Assembly (NCBI RefSeq): GCF_004307455.1
Contig: NZ_SEWX01000004.1
Location: forward strand, 1-64,000
Length of the DNA stretch: 64,000 nucleotides
Source: Aquirufa nivalisilvae
GTDB taxonomy: Bacteria > Bacteroidota > Bacteroidia > Cytophagales > Spirosomataceae
Direction of reading: 5' to 3'
In this document: positions 48,532-57,421 of the stretch, in pieces
Position numbering within the stretch: position 1 is the stretch's first letter
Layout: each line of letters starts with the position of its first letter
The notes under the pieces: model-generated
What the model saw: only the letters and a program-made list of their open reading frames with translations
Told to the model about the DNA's origin: nothing
Database searches by the model: none
Translations under genes and position numbers: made by a program

Positions 48532-49347
48532 ATGGATCACCTTTTTTCTATCAACGGACTACTTAGCCTATTAACCCTGACTTTTTTAGAAGTGGTATTA
48601 GGCATAGACAATATCATCTTTATCTCACTAACCGCTCATAAATTACCCGAAGACCAACAAGCCAAAGCACGCAACCTCGGACTTATCCTGGCTATGGGTT
48701 TCCGCGTCATGCTGTTACTCGGTCTTTCCTATTTAATCTCCTTACAAAAACCTTTCTGGCACTTTAGTTCTGATTGGCTTTCTGTTGCACCAACAGGTCA
48801 AGCCCTCATTCTGTTCGTCGGCGGCCTCTTTCTTTTATATAAAGCCACCAATGAAATATTCCAAAAACTGGAAGGAGAAGAACATCATGCCGATGGGAAA
48901 CCTAAAAGTGTGAAAGCTAAGTTTGCCCAAGTTGTCACTCAAATCGCACTGATTGATTTGGTCTTTTCTATCGACTCGGTATTAACCGCCATTGGTTTAA
49001 CCAATGAAATTGTCATTATGATTACTGCAGTGATTATTTCCATCTTTATCATGATGGGCTTCTCAGGCCCTGTCGGTCGTTTCGTGAACCAACACCCTTC
49101 CTTGCAGGTCTTAGGCCTTTCATTCCTCATCATGATCGGTTTTATGCTCATTGCCGAGGCTAGTCACGACTCGGAATTCGTTATTTTGGGAAATAGCATC
49201 GGTCAAATCCCGAAAGGCTATTTATATTTTGCTATTGCTTTCTCCCTATTTGTAGAATTCATCAACATCAAAATGCGGAAGAAATCCACCAAAGCCGTAG
49301 AGATTCGTGATGTGAAAAATGAGGCGGGGGAGAAGGGGATCATTTAA
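48532..49347 (+). CDS. TerC-family integral membrane protein
   Basis: A 271-residue membrane protein from the ATG at 48532; the frame is open upstream to 48394, but that part reads over the tRNA promoter and is not TerC-like. Seven or more helices carry the family's buried acidic motifs FLEVVLGIDNIIFISL and LIDLVFSIDSVLTAIGL. TerC/Alx proteins are linked to tellurite resistance and manganese export. Its exact role here is unknown. It is divergent from tRNA-Val and followed by the repeat block. Confidence 0.9.
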   Translation: MDHLFSINGLLSLLTLTFLEVVLGIDNIIFISLTAHKLPEDQQAKARNLGLILAMGFRVMLLLGLSYLISLQKPFWHFSSDWLSVAPTGQALILFVGGLFLLYKATNEIFQKLEGEEHHADGKPKSVKAKFAQVVTQIALIDLVFSIDSVLTAIGLTNEIVIMITAVIISIFIMMGFSGPVGRFVNQHPSLQVLGLSFLIMIGFMLIAEASHDSEFVILGNSIGQIPKGYLYFAIAFSLFVEFINIKMRKKSTKAVEIRDVKNEAGEKGII

Positions 49348-49350
49348 TTA

Positions 49351-49765
49351 ATTGTAAATGATAAATGATGAATTATGAATTATAAATGGTTGAGTCTTTC
49401 ATTCTAATAACTAAACCCTAATATCTAACAACTAAAAAGGTTAATCCAACGAAAGATGGAAACGGAGCATGAGCGAAGCGGAAGGCGCATCTTTGACCCC
49501 GTGCGTTAGGCAGTGCTAAGTGTCAAAGATTAAAGCCGTATGCGGAGTGGACATCGGTTCTGCGCAGCAGAATTCGTCTTAGGATTAACCGTATTGATTC
49601 CATTTTTTTGTTTCTTTTTTTTATAAAAAAAAGAAATACCTTAGCATTCTATGCTTAATCAAGTTCTTATTTGGTGATTGAGATGTCAGACTATTTACCT
49701 TAGGGTCTATCAAACTTTACTTTTCAGCAAGTACCTTTGGTTTTCTTTTTTTGACAAAAAAAGAA
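49351..49765. repeat. Long direct repeat, copy 1
   Basis: About 400 bases recur 665 bases downstream almost unchanged. Within the best 340 bases I count one substitution in the GC-rich centre (GCGGAGTGG against GCGTAGTGG) and a few near the ends. It includes an AT-rich flank, a GC-rich 152-base palindrome-bounded element and a T/A-run hairpin. No coding frame is credible. Confidence 0.92.
49439..49590. mobile_element. MITE-like element A, copy 1 (152 bp)
   Basis: A GC-rich island in AT-rich surroundings is bounded by 9-base terminal inverted repeats (GGTTAATCC / GGATTAACC). It contains an inner inverted pair ATCTTTGAC / GTCAAAGAT. It encodes no protein. Size and structure fit a small non-autonomous transposable or REPIN-type element. 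Confidence 0.6.
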
Positions 49766-49783
49766 ACAAAAAAATCTTTTTTT

Positions 49784-49929
49784 GTCGTACAGCCAAGGCG
49801 AATTCCGCTTCGCGGAACCGTGATTCACTCCGCTAGCGCCTATATTTTTGACGCCTACGCACATCGCCCATGCTGAGGTCAAAACCTCGTCTACCGCTGC
49901 GTTCATCACATTTCGCAGGGCTGTACGAC
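49784..49929. mobile_element. MITE-like element B (146 bp)
   Basis: Eleven-base perfect terminal inverted repeats (GTCGTACAGCC / GGCTGTACGAC) enclose a GC-rich 146-base island with smaller palindromes such as TTCCGCTTCGCGGAA. It has no gene. It is similar in size and style to element A, but its ends differ. Confidence 0.6.
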
Positions 49930-49984
49930 GGTGTTTTCTATTAAAAATTTTACATTCTCAATTCTACATTGAACTGTTAATGCC

Positions 49985-50022
49985 AACGATTGATGGAAAC
50001 GAAGCTTCAGCGAAGCGGCAAG
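49985..50022. repeat. Truncated relative of element A
   Basis: The stretch resembling CAACGATTGATGGAAACG followed by AGCGAAGCGG parallels the left part of element A (CAACGAAAGATGGAAACG and GAGCGAAGCGG) but stops after about 38 bases. It looks like a broken copy. Confidence 0.5.
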
Positions 50023-50029
50023 AAAGAAA

Positions 50030-50430
50030 TTGTAAATGATGAATTATAAATGGTGGAAGCCTTTCATTCTAATAACTAAACCCTAATATCTAACAACTAA
50101 AAAGGTTAATCCAACGAAAGATGGAAACGGAGCATGAGCGAAGCGGAAGGCGCATCTTTGACCCCGTGCGTTAGGCAGTGCTAAGTGTCAAAGATTAAAG
50201 CCGTATGCGTAGTGGACATCGGTTCTGCGCAGCAGAATTCGTCTTAGGATTAACCGTATTGATTCCATTTTTTTGTTTCTTTTTTTTATAAAAAAAAGAA
50301 ATACCTTAGCATTCTATGCTTAATCAAGTTCTTATTTGGTGATTGAGATGTCAGACTATTTACCTTAGGGTCTATCAAACTTTAATTTCAGCAAGTACCT
50401 TCGGTTTTCTTTTTTTATGAAAAAAAGAAA
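50030..50430. repeat. Long direct repeat, copy 2
   Basis: The second copy of the 400-base repeat. Offsets to copy 1 are constant at 665 bases through the element, showing that it is a tandem duplication without internal indels in the core. Confidence 0.92.
50104..50255. mobile_element. MITE-like element A, copy 2 (152 bp)
   Basis: Same 9-base terminal inverted repeats and length as copy 1, with one substitution seen. It probably arose with the surrounding 665-base duplication rather than by separate insertion. Confidence 0.6.
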
Positions 50431-50470
50431 GACCAAAGAAAGTTAAAGTGAGAAAATGTGATTGTAAAAA

Positions 50471-50514
50471 ATAAAAGGCCAGAATTCAATGTAGAATTTG
50501 GCCTTTTATTTTTT
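50471..50514 (-). terminator. Terminator after the thioredoxin-like gene
   Basis: The stem AAAAGGCCAgAATTC / GAATTTGGCCTTTT, with a one-base bulge, is followed on the minus strand by TTTTATTTTTT. It lies 30 bases past the stop. Confidence 0.8.
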
Positions 50515-50545
50515 AAATATCAATTAATAAATCTTGTTGAGTTGA

Positions 50546-50965
50546 CTATTTAACCGTTTTAGCCACAGTCAATAACTCCTTCGCACCACCTCTAGGTAAT
50601 CCTAATACCTTCTTTTTAACTTTACCAGAAGCATCCATAAACATCAAAGTAGGATAGCCTTCCACAGGATACATATTGGCCAATTGTGGGCCTTCACCCG
50701 CCTCCATATCCACACCAATGGAAATGAATTTGGCATTCATGTATTCGCCTAACTCCTTATCTGGAAATACCTTGGTTTTCAACACCTTGCAAGGGCCACA
50801 CCAAGAAGTATACGCATCAAAAAAGATTAATTTATTCTCTTTCTTAGCCTTCGCTAATGCTTGCTTGAAGGAACCATGAAAAAACTCAATTCCATCTCCT
50901 TCTCCCGTTTTGGCAAAAGAAGTGAGTGAAATAAATAATAGACCTGTTAAAAATATAGATTTCAT
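50546..50965 (-). CDS. Exported thioredoxin-family protein
   Basis: A 139-residue periplasmic thioredoxin-fold protein. A signal peptide (MKSIFLTGLLFISLTSFA) precedes the fold, and the redox motif is WCGPC in DAYTSWCGPCKVLKTKVF. The cis-Pro loop is VEGYPTLMFMD. The family keeps or breaks disulfide bonds in exported proteins. The short single-domain form and the FHGSFKQALAKAKKENK opening are typical of DsbD-gamma/thioredoxin_7-like proteins of Bacteroidota. Confidence 0.9.
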   Translation of the reverse strand: MKSIFLTGLLFISLTSFAKTGEGDGIEFFHGSFKQALAKAKKENKLIFFDAYTSWCGPCKVLKTKVFPDKELGEYMNAKFISIGVDMEAGEGPQLANMYPVEGYPTLMFMDASGKVKKKVLGLPRGGAKELLTVAKTVK

Positions 50966-51046
50966 TGTTTTTGATTAAAATGTTGATTTCTAAACGAAAT
51001 AGTATTGTTTAAATTATCTAATCACTAATCCCTAAACACTTATAAC

Positions 51047-52171
51047 TTAGTTATACGAGTTCAGCATCACCGGCATCACCAATAACAACACATCTTCGTT
51101 TTCATCCTGATCAGAAGGAATAATTAAACCTGCCTTATTTGGTTCGCTTAATTTAATGTCCACATATTTGGCACTTAAATTGCCCAATAACTCCGAAATC
51201 AATTTGGCATTAAATCCAATCTCCATATCTTTTCCTGCATACTCACAAGCTAATACTTCATTGGCTTCATTCGAATAATCTAAATCTTCTGCTGAAAGCG
51301 TTAATTTATTGGCATTAAGTTTTAAACGTATCTGGTGAGTCGTCTTATTAGAATAAATGGAGATACGTTTCACCGAACTCAAAAACTCCATTCTGTTGAT
51401 CGTCAAAATCTCATTGTTCTCCTTAGGAATTGCATTTTCATATTCAGGAAAACGCTCGTCGATAATGCGACAAATCAAAGAAAAGCTTTGGAAGGTAAAG
51501 AAAGCATTCGATTGGCTAAACTCTACTTTCACCGTGGTATCGTCCATCGGTAGGGTAGATTTTAACAAAGACAAGGCTTTTTTTGGTAAAATCAAGCTGC
51601 TTTGTGCCTCTGGACGGATGTCTGTTCTACGGTAACGTACCAACCGGTGTCCATCTGTTGCCACAAAATTTGTATGATCACCCATCATTTGAATCAAAAC
51701 ACCTGTCATAGCAGGACGCATATCATCATTCGAAACCGCTAATAAGGTATTAGCAATGGCTTCGCCTAAAACAGATGAGGAAAGGCTAATGGATTGGTTT
51801 TTAGCAACTTCTGGAATGCGAGGAAAGTCGATTGGATTTTCTCCGCTCAATTTAAAGCGACCATTCTGTGTTGAAATTTCAGCACCAAAAGTGCCTTGAT
51901 CAGCTGAAATAGTCACTGGTTGCTCAGGTAAACTGCGAAGTGTTTCCAACAATAATCGAGCTGGAAGAGCAATAGATCCATTTTCTGCACCTTCTACATC
52001 CAACGTTGTGGTCATCACCGTCTGTAAATCTGAAGCTGTTAAGGTCAATTGATTGCCCTCCAATTCCACTAAAATATTCTCTAAAATAGGAATGATTGGA
52101 TTGCTCGCAACAACACCATTAATGGCTGAGATTTGTTTGAGAAGAACACTAGAAGCTACAAGAAATTTCAT
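51047..52171 (-). CDS. dnaN: DNA polymerase III beta subunit (sliding clamp)
   Basis: A 374-residue processivity clamp. The ATG at 52171 opens MKFLVASSVLLKQISAINGVV, the family N terminus; the in-frame TTG 18 codons upstream is not needed. Three clamp domains follow, with ILENILVELEGNQLTLTASDLQ in the first and the C-terminal LLLVMPVMLNSYN, which ends in the usual hydrophobic pocket region. It forms the ring that holds the replicative polymerase on DNA. Its position after gldG is conserved in Bacteroidota. Confidence 0.97.
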   Translation of the reverse strand: MKFLVASSVLLKQISAINGVVASNPIIPILENILVELEGNQLTLTASDLQTVMTTTLDVEGAENGSIALPARLLLETLRSLPEQPVTISADQGTFGAEISTQNGRFKLSGENPIDFPRIPEVAKNQSISLSSSVLGEAIANTLLAVSNDDMRPAMTGVLIQMMGDHTNFVATDGHRLVRYRRTDIRPEAQSSLILPKKALSLLKSTLPMDDTTVKVEFSQSNAFFTFQSFSLICRIIDERFPEYENAIPKENNEILTINRMEFLSSVKRISIYSNKTTHQIRLKLNANKLTLSAEDLDYSNEANEVLACEYAGKDMEIGFNAKLISELLGNLSAKYVDIKLSEPNKAGLIIPSDQDENEDVLLLVMPVMLNSYN

Positions 52172-52265
52172 GTATTTGATGGTTTTAAGAGTATTTGTGA
52201 TAAAGACACCTGCAGGTGTATTCAAACCTTGAAGTTAAAATAATTTAGGTATTCTACCAAAGGTT

Positions 52266-53942
52266 TCAAGCATTGTATTTTTTCTTTCGGTACAGTATGA
52301 CTAAAAGACTGACAATTCCCGCAAATGAGATTGGAATAGCCAAATTTATACCTTGCCAAAAGCTTTTTTCTTCCTTCACCTTCACTTTATCCAATGGTCG
52401 TAAACGAACATTTTTATTTCTGGCCAATAAGGCTTGCTGATCATCCAATATGTAATGAAAAGCATTCAAAATAAAGTCTTTATTGGCAAAGGTATGTTTC
52501 GCAAAAGTATCAAATCCCAAAGGCAATGGAGCCTTCGTGCTGGGGTCTATTCCATTCAAAGGAATGTCCCCATCTGCCACCACGATTAAAGTACCAGGTT
52601 GGTCTGTTTTAGCCTGAAACGGTTTAGCTAATTTCTCTGTTGGTAAAATTCGATTGGTAAAGGCTGATTGGAATTTACCTTCCAACATATACGCAATAAC
52701 CTGTGATCCACCTTGGTATTTAGCTGGGTCAAATTCTTTGCCTGAAGCCGAAAAGGGTAGGGTGGCAGGTGTTTTTTGAACTTGCGTATAAGGACTTGTT
52801 TTCAATAATGCAGTTCTCTTTAGATTTTGACCGCTTTGAATCGTATCTAAACTAGAAACAAAATGCCCATAGATGGCATCTAGGTTTTTCGTAATGACTG
52901 AATTAGGGTTTCCATTCAATAAAGGGAATGCAGGCCATGGCATTAATTCTAAATTGGCCTGATTACCAAAATTGCCTACTGCCAAAGGTATCGCTCCACT
53001 CATTTGGGCATCTTTTACCAAATTGGAATTTAAGCGAACTCCATATTGAAATAATAAATTCTGTAATCCTAAATCTTGAGGAGTCACGATCAAGCCCTGT
53101 TTCTCTAATGTATCAATTCGAACTCCATCCAAGAAGAAAATCCCTTTGCCTCCCTGAACTAAAAATTGATCTATCTTATATTGATCTTCCGTAGAGAATT
53201 TGATGGAAGGTTGTATCACACAAATCGCATCAAGTCCATCCAAAGTGAGGGATTGCGATAAATCAACGGGATATAAATCATAGGACTTTTTTAGTTGGGC
53301 AATCAAATCCAATTGCTTGATAGCAGGCACTTTACTGTGATCTAAAAAGAAACCGATTTTCTTTCTTTCTCGATTATCTTGAACTTGCCTAATCCCTTGC
53401 ATCAATTCATATTCCAAACCCTCAATGGACTGGTTCAATACTTCTTGGGGACTAGTTAGCTTATTGCCTTTCAATAAGAGAATGGCTGCCTGACGGTCCG
53501 ACTTCTCTATGACAATTCCTGGAAAAATCAATTGCTGAACTTGTTGTCCATCTTCCTGATTCACCACATTGGTAGGCGGGATGCCTAAGGAATCCAAATA
53601 AAAGATAAGCGCTTGTCGATCTTTTTCTTTGGGATAGGTTTTATACACATCTATCTGCTCGATATCAATGCGCTGTGGGCTTTGTGCTCGTACATCATCA
53701 AGTAGTTCCAATAAAGCTTTTTCAAGTCTTCTAAAGCCACCCGGAAGGTTTTTTCCACCCAAATACACTTTGATGGAAATGGGTCCATCCAAAGACTGCA
53801 ATACCTGCGTGGAAGATTCACTCAAAGTAAACTTCTTTTCTTCGCTTAAATCCCAACGTAAACGTAGCTGCGGGCTTAGCACGATGAGTAAAATACCCAC
53901 ACCTATTAAGATTACCCACAAGCCGTTTTTTGTCAGTTTCAT
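52266..53942 (-). CDS. gldG: Gliding-motility ABC transporter auxiliary protein GldG
   Basis: A 558-residue protein from the ATG at 53942, with a Met seven codons upstream also possible. One N-terminal helix (NGLWVILIGVGILLIVLSP) and one C-terminal helix (LAIPISFAGIVSLLVILY) bracket a large periplasmic domain of the GldG/ABC_transp_aux type (LSEEKKFTLSESSTQVLQSL; SIKVYLGGKNLPGG). In Flavobacterium GldG works with the ABC proteins GldF and GldA in gliding. gldF is usually the gene just upstream; here a foldase is there instead, separated by a terminator. dnaN follows 94 bases later. Confidence 0.88.
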   Translation of the reverse strand: MKLTKNGLWVILIGVGILLIVLSPQLRLRWDLSEEKKFTLSESSTQVLQSLDGPISIKVYLGGKNLPGGFRRLEKALLELLDDVRAQSPQRIDIEQIDVYKTYPKEKDRQALIFYLDSLGIPPTNVVNQEDGQQVQQLIFPGIVIEKSDRQAAILLLKGNKLTSPQEVLNQSIEGLEYELMQGIRQVQDNRERKKIGFFLDHSKVPAIKQLDLIAQLKKSYDLYPVDLSQSLTLDGLDAICVIQPSIKFSTEDQYKIDQFLVQGGKGIFFLDGVRIDTLEKQGLIVTPQDLGLQNLLFQYGVRLNSNLVKDAQMSGAIPLAVGNFGNQANLELMPWPAFPLLNGNPNSVITKNLDAIYGHFVSSLDTIQSGQNLKRTALLKTSPYTQVQKTPATLPFSASGKEFDPAKYQGGSQVIAYMLEGKFQSAFTNRILPTEKLAKPFQAKTDQPGTLIVVADGDIPLNGIDPSTKAPLPLGFDTFAKHTFANKDFILNAFHYILDDQQALLARNKNVRLRPLDKVKVKEEKSFWQGINLAIPISFAGIVSLLVILYRKKKYNA

Positions 53943-53968
53943 TTTGGATCTAATACGTTTCAAACAAG

Positions 53969-53994
53969 AAAAGCATTCCTTGCAGAATGCTTTT
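53969..53994 (-). terminator. Terminator after the PpiD-like foldase gene
   Basis: A perfect 10-base stem AAAAGCATTC / GAATGCTTTT with a 6-base loop lies 21 bases beyond the foldase stop and before gldG. It implies that gldG and dnaN have their own promoter. Confidence 0.8.
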
Positions 53995-54015
53995 CAAAGA
54001 TAAAGGATATTTTGA

Positions 54016-56133
54016 TTAATAGAATTTGTAGCGTTTATCTACAATTTTCGCATTGTCTTTAATGGCCTCATTGATGTAGTAAGAAGCACGTTGAATTCCC
54101 ATGGATTGAATCTGAGATTTGTAAGTCGTGTAATCCGCTAAAGCAGGAGCTGCTACAGCAGCTGTTTTTTCTGCAATAAATACACCATTATCACCCGTGA
54201 ATACTTGGCTTCTCTTACCAGTTTTCAAACCAGCAATTTTACCCAAAGCAACAGCATCAGGACCAGCCGTGTTTAACATACCAGTTGATAAAGTAACATC
54301 TGATACATTTTCAACTAAGGCACCAGCACCATATTTTTGAGCAATTTGCTCTAAGCTTCCTTTGATAGCGTTTAATTTAGCCGTGATTTTTTCACCTTTC
54401 AATTCAGCACGAACTAAGTTGGTAATACCTTCACGGTAATCATCCACTTTGACATTGTCTTTATCCGTCTTACCAGTTAAGTAAGCCACAATGTATTGAT
54501 TATCTTGTTCAAATACTTTTTTAGAACCGTCTCCAATAGAAGTGCTTTCATCAAACGCCCAACGAACAATTTCACGCGCATTGGTTAAATTGTTGATGCT
54601 TGTTGCGTTTTCTAATAAACGATCGGCACGCATCATGATGATGTTTTTATCCTTTTTCAATGCGGCTTCAAAAGCACCTAAGGTACCATTGGCATTGGCA
54701 AATGCATCCGCTTGTGTATAAACACGATCTAACGTAGCTTGTGAAGGAGCAATCGTTTTATTGATCGCCGCTAAACGGTAAGCTGTATTAGTTTTGGCAT
54801 CCGTGATTTTCACGATGTGATAACCAAATTCAGTTTCAACTACCCCTGGCATTAAACCTGCACCATTAAATCCGAAAATAGCTTTTTCGAAGGCTTTCGT
54901 CATAGAACCATTGTTCTTGAAATAACCTAAGTCGCCACCATTTTGAGCAGTACCATCCATACCGTTCAATTGAGCCAAGGTTTCAAAGCTTGCACCACCC
55001 TTGATTTGAGTCAAGATGCTTTCTGCTCTTTGTTTAGCTTGTGCTTTAGCAGAATCAGATTTGTTAGCTGGAGCGATTAAGATATGGCTTGCACGAACTG
55101 TGAATAAGCTATCTTTTTTAACTCCACCGTATTTGTAAATGGAATAAGTCAAACCGTTTTTAAATGGTCCATAAATACCCCCAACTTGGAAAGTACCTAA
55201 TTGAGATTTAACAACTTCTGGTATTTCTGAGTAAGCCAATAAATAAGGAGTACGTACATCCGAATTCAACATAGCAAAGGCTGAATCGTTTGGAGCTACT
55301 GCTAAATCCTTCGCTAATTTCTTGATTTGGTTGTAAAATTCAACAGTATCCTGAGCTGTTGGCACTACTGGGAAAGTAGCATATTGGATAGAACGAGAAT
55401 TAACTCCTTTAAAACGATCTTTATGTTTTGCCAAATATTCTTCCAATTGCGCATCACTTACTTTAATGCTAGAATCAGGAATGGAGAAGAAAGGCACATA
55501 TAAGAAACGTGCAGAAAACTTAGAATTTTGAGCTTGATATTCTTTTTGAGCTTCTGCTGTGTTGACGTAAGTCGACAAACGGATTAAGTTTTCATACTTA
55601 GCACGAATACGATCTTGAGCAATTGACTTCTCAAAATTAGCCCAACCTTGTTGCTGCTGTACAGGCATTGTTTTTAAGTTTTTCAAAAACTGAATCACAA
55701 AAGTCTTGTCAAATTGACCCGTTTGAGGATTCGTGAATTGCTGACGAACAGATGGGTGGATGTTATTTCCTTGCACCATATCAATCAATTCTTCAGAAGA
55801 AACTTTCAATCCTAAAGCATCAAACTCTTTTTTGTAAGCAATATCTAAAATGTATTGATTCCAAACTTGATCACGGATCATGGTAGCTTCTTGTTCACCA
55901 GGACCTTTACCTGTTTGTGCTGTATAGTTCGCCGTAGCTTCTTCAACCTTCTTTTGGAATTCAGGTAATAAAATGCTTTCACCTGCTATAACACCTACTT
56001 CTTGGTTATTAGAGCCAAACAAAGACGATCTTCCTTGGAAAATATCACTACCGACGAGAAATAAAATTAAACTGATGGCGATTGCTGCTGCCGCGATTCC
56101 CGATTTCTCTCTAATTTTTGTAATTAATGCCAT
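54016..56133 (-). CDS. PpiD-like peptidylprolyl isomerase (SurA_N/parvulin)
   Basis: A 705-residue membrane-anchored foldase. One N-terminal helix (IAAAAIAISLILFLVGSDIF) anchors a periplasmic SurA_N-like chaperone region (LDIAYKKEFDALGLKVS). A parvulin domain follows, centred on VRASHILIAPANKSDSAKAQ and NGGDLGYFKNNGSMTKAFEKA with the EFGYHIVKITD end. A second, degenerate parvulin-like region makes up the C terminus. PpiD helps outer-membrane and secreted proteins fold as they leave the Sec channel. The length fits Bacteroidota PpiD proteins. Confidence 0.92.
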   Translation of the reverse strand: MALITKIREKSGIAAAAIAISLILFLVGSDIFQGRSSLFGSNNQEVGVIAGESILLPEFQKKVEEATANYTAQTGKGPGEQEATMIRDQVWNQYILDIAYKKEFDALGLKVSSEELIDMVQGNNIHPSVRQQFTNPQTGQFDKTFVIQFLKNLKTMPVQQQQGWANFEKSIAQDRIRAKYENLIRLSTYVNTAEAQKEYQAQNSKFSARFLYVPFFSIPDSSIKVSDAQLEEYLAKHKDRFKGVNSRSIQYATFPVVPTAQDTVEFYNQIKKLAKDLAVAPNDSAFAMLNSDVRTPYLLAYSEIPEVVKSQLGTFQVGGIYGPFKNGLTYSIYKYGGVKKDSLFTVRASHILIAPANKSDSAKAQAKQRAESILTQIKGGASFETLAQLNGMDGTAQNGGDLGYFKNNGSMTKAFEKAIFGFNGAGLMPGVVETEFGYHIVKITDAKTNTAYRLAAINKTIAPSQATLDRVYTQADAFANANGTLGAFEAALKKDKNIIMMRADRLLENATSINNLTNAREIVRWAFDESTSIGDGSKKVFEQDNQYIVAYLTGKTDKDNVKVDDYREGITNLVRAELKGEKITAKLNAIKGSLEQIAQKYGAGALVENVSDVTLSTGMLNTAGPDAVALGKIAGLKTGKRSQVFTGDNGVFIAEKTAAVAAPALADYTTYKSQIQSMGIQRASYYINEAIKDNAKIVDKRYKFY

Positions 56134-56255
56134 TGATAATGTATAATATGTTGTTTAATGTCTTTTTCTATAGCCTTAGCCGTTCACAAAAGAAACGCAA
56201 AATAATCACATTTCTAATGAAAAAGCAAACCTTTATCAGAATGAGCCTCCGAAAT

Positions 56256-57380
56256 TTAAGCTTTCAGGACTTGGGTCAAACTTTCTAAAAACTGATCTGC
56301 CACCTTTTGGTCAATAGCTAAACTTGGTAATAAACGCAATGTGTGCTTTCCAGCGTAGCCACAGAAGATATGGTGGTCAAATAATAAAGTATCGCGAATA
56401 GGTCCTACAGCTTGTTCGAATTCAATGCCAATCATCAATCCTTTTCCTCTTACTTCTTTTACTGAAGCAAATAAGCTTAATTGATCCATCAAATATTGAC
56501 CGATTTTTGCTGCATTTTCAATTAGATTCTCCTCTTTGATGACATCCAAAACCGCATTTCCGGCAGCGCAGGCCATGTGATTGCCTCCAAATGTGGTACC
56601 TAAAAGTCCGTAACTTGCCTTGAAATGTGGGGCAATCAATACGCCACCCATAGGAAAACCATTTCCCATGCCCTTAGCGGTGGTCATCATATCTGGTTGA
56701 ATGCCAGCATATTGGTGGGAGAAAAATTTACCAGAACGGCCATAGCCACACTGAACAGAATCCAATATTAATTGAGCACCAGTTTCATCACAACGTTTTC
56801 TTAATGCTTTCAAAAAGTCTGTTCCAGCCACTTGGATACCCCCTACACCTTGAATTCCTTCTACTATGACAGCTGCAGTTTCTTCCGTAATACCTTCCTC
56901 TAAGCCTTCAATTTGATTGAACGGTAAAAAGCTAACATGTGAAGTGTCATTGATAGGTGCTACAATGTTTGGATTGTCCGTTACGGCAACTGCACCAGCT
57001 GTACGACCGTGGAATGCATTTTTAAAAGCCACTACTTTTTTGCGTCCTGTATGAAAGGAAGCCAATTTCAATGCATTTTCATTGGATTCAGCGCCAGAAT
57101 TAGTTAAGAATAATTGATAATCTGGATAGCCAGATAATTTCCCTAACTTTTCTGCTAATTCTTCTTGACCAGGAATGATGACAGAATTGGAATAAAAACC
57201 AATGTTCTGTAATTGTTCTGTCAATTTAGCTACATAATATGGATGTGAGTGTCCAATGGAAATCACCGCGTGACCTCCGTATAAATCCGTGTATGCTTGA
57301 CCTTTTTTATCCCATAAAGTGATACCTTGTGCTTTGACAAGTTCAATAGGATAAAGTGGGTATACGTCAAATAATTTCAT
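56256..57380 (-). CDS. argD: Acetylornithine aminotransferase
   Basis: A 374-residue class-III PLP aminotransferase that makes N-acetylornithine (or the succinyl form used by some Bacteroidota) from the semialdehyde. The PLP lysine is in TTAKGMGNGFPMGG, the cofactor-binding Asp in LILDSVQCGYGRSG, and NSGAESNENALKLA binds the phosphate. It starts YPLYPIELVKAQGITLWDKKG, typical of ArgD. It is the last gene of the GNAT-argG-argC-argD series, 41 bases after argC. Confidence 0.93.
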   Translation of the reverse strand: MKLFDVYPLYPIELVKAQGITLWDKKGQAYTDLYGGHAVISIGHSHPYYVAKLTEQLQNIGFYSNSVIIPGQEELAEKLGKLSGYPDYQLFLTNSGAESNENALKLASFHTGRKKVVAFKNAFHGRTAGAVAVTDNPNIVAPINDTSHVSFLPFNQIEGLEEGITEETAAVIVEGIQGVGGIQVAGTDFLKALRKRCDETGAQLILDSVQCGYGRSGKFFSHQYAGIQPDMMTTAKGMGNGFPMGGVLIAPHFKASYGLLGTTFGGNHMACAAGNAVLDVIKEENLIENAAKIGQYLMDQLSLFASVKEVRGKGLMIGIEFEQAVGPIRDTLLFDHHIFCGYAGKHTLRLLPSLAIDQKVADQFLESLTQVLKA

Positions 57381-57421
57381 GATAAGCGTGTTTTTTGAAT
57401 GAAAATCTAGGTAAGATTGGA

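Noticed and set aside
49724-50039. Small frames on both strands inside the repeat block
   Set aside because: They read through palindromic GC-rich repeats and poly-A/T runs, show no family resemblance, and are best explained as chance frames.
49351-50430. CRISPR array
   Set aside because: There are only two long copies, not short evenly spaced repeats, and no cas genes are near.
52172-52225. TTG start for dnaN
   Set aside because: The ATG at 52171 aligns with the universal clamp N terminus, so the 18 extra residues are unlikely.
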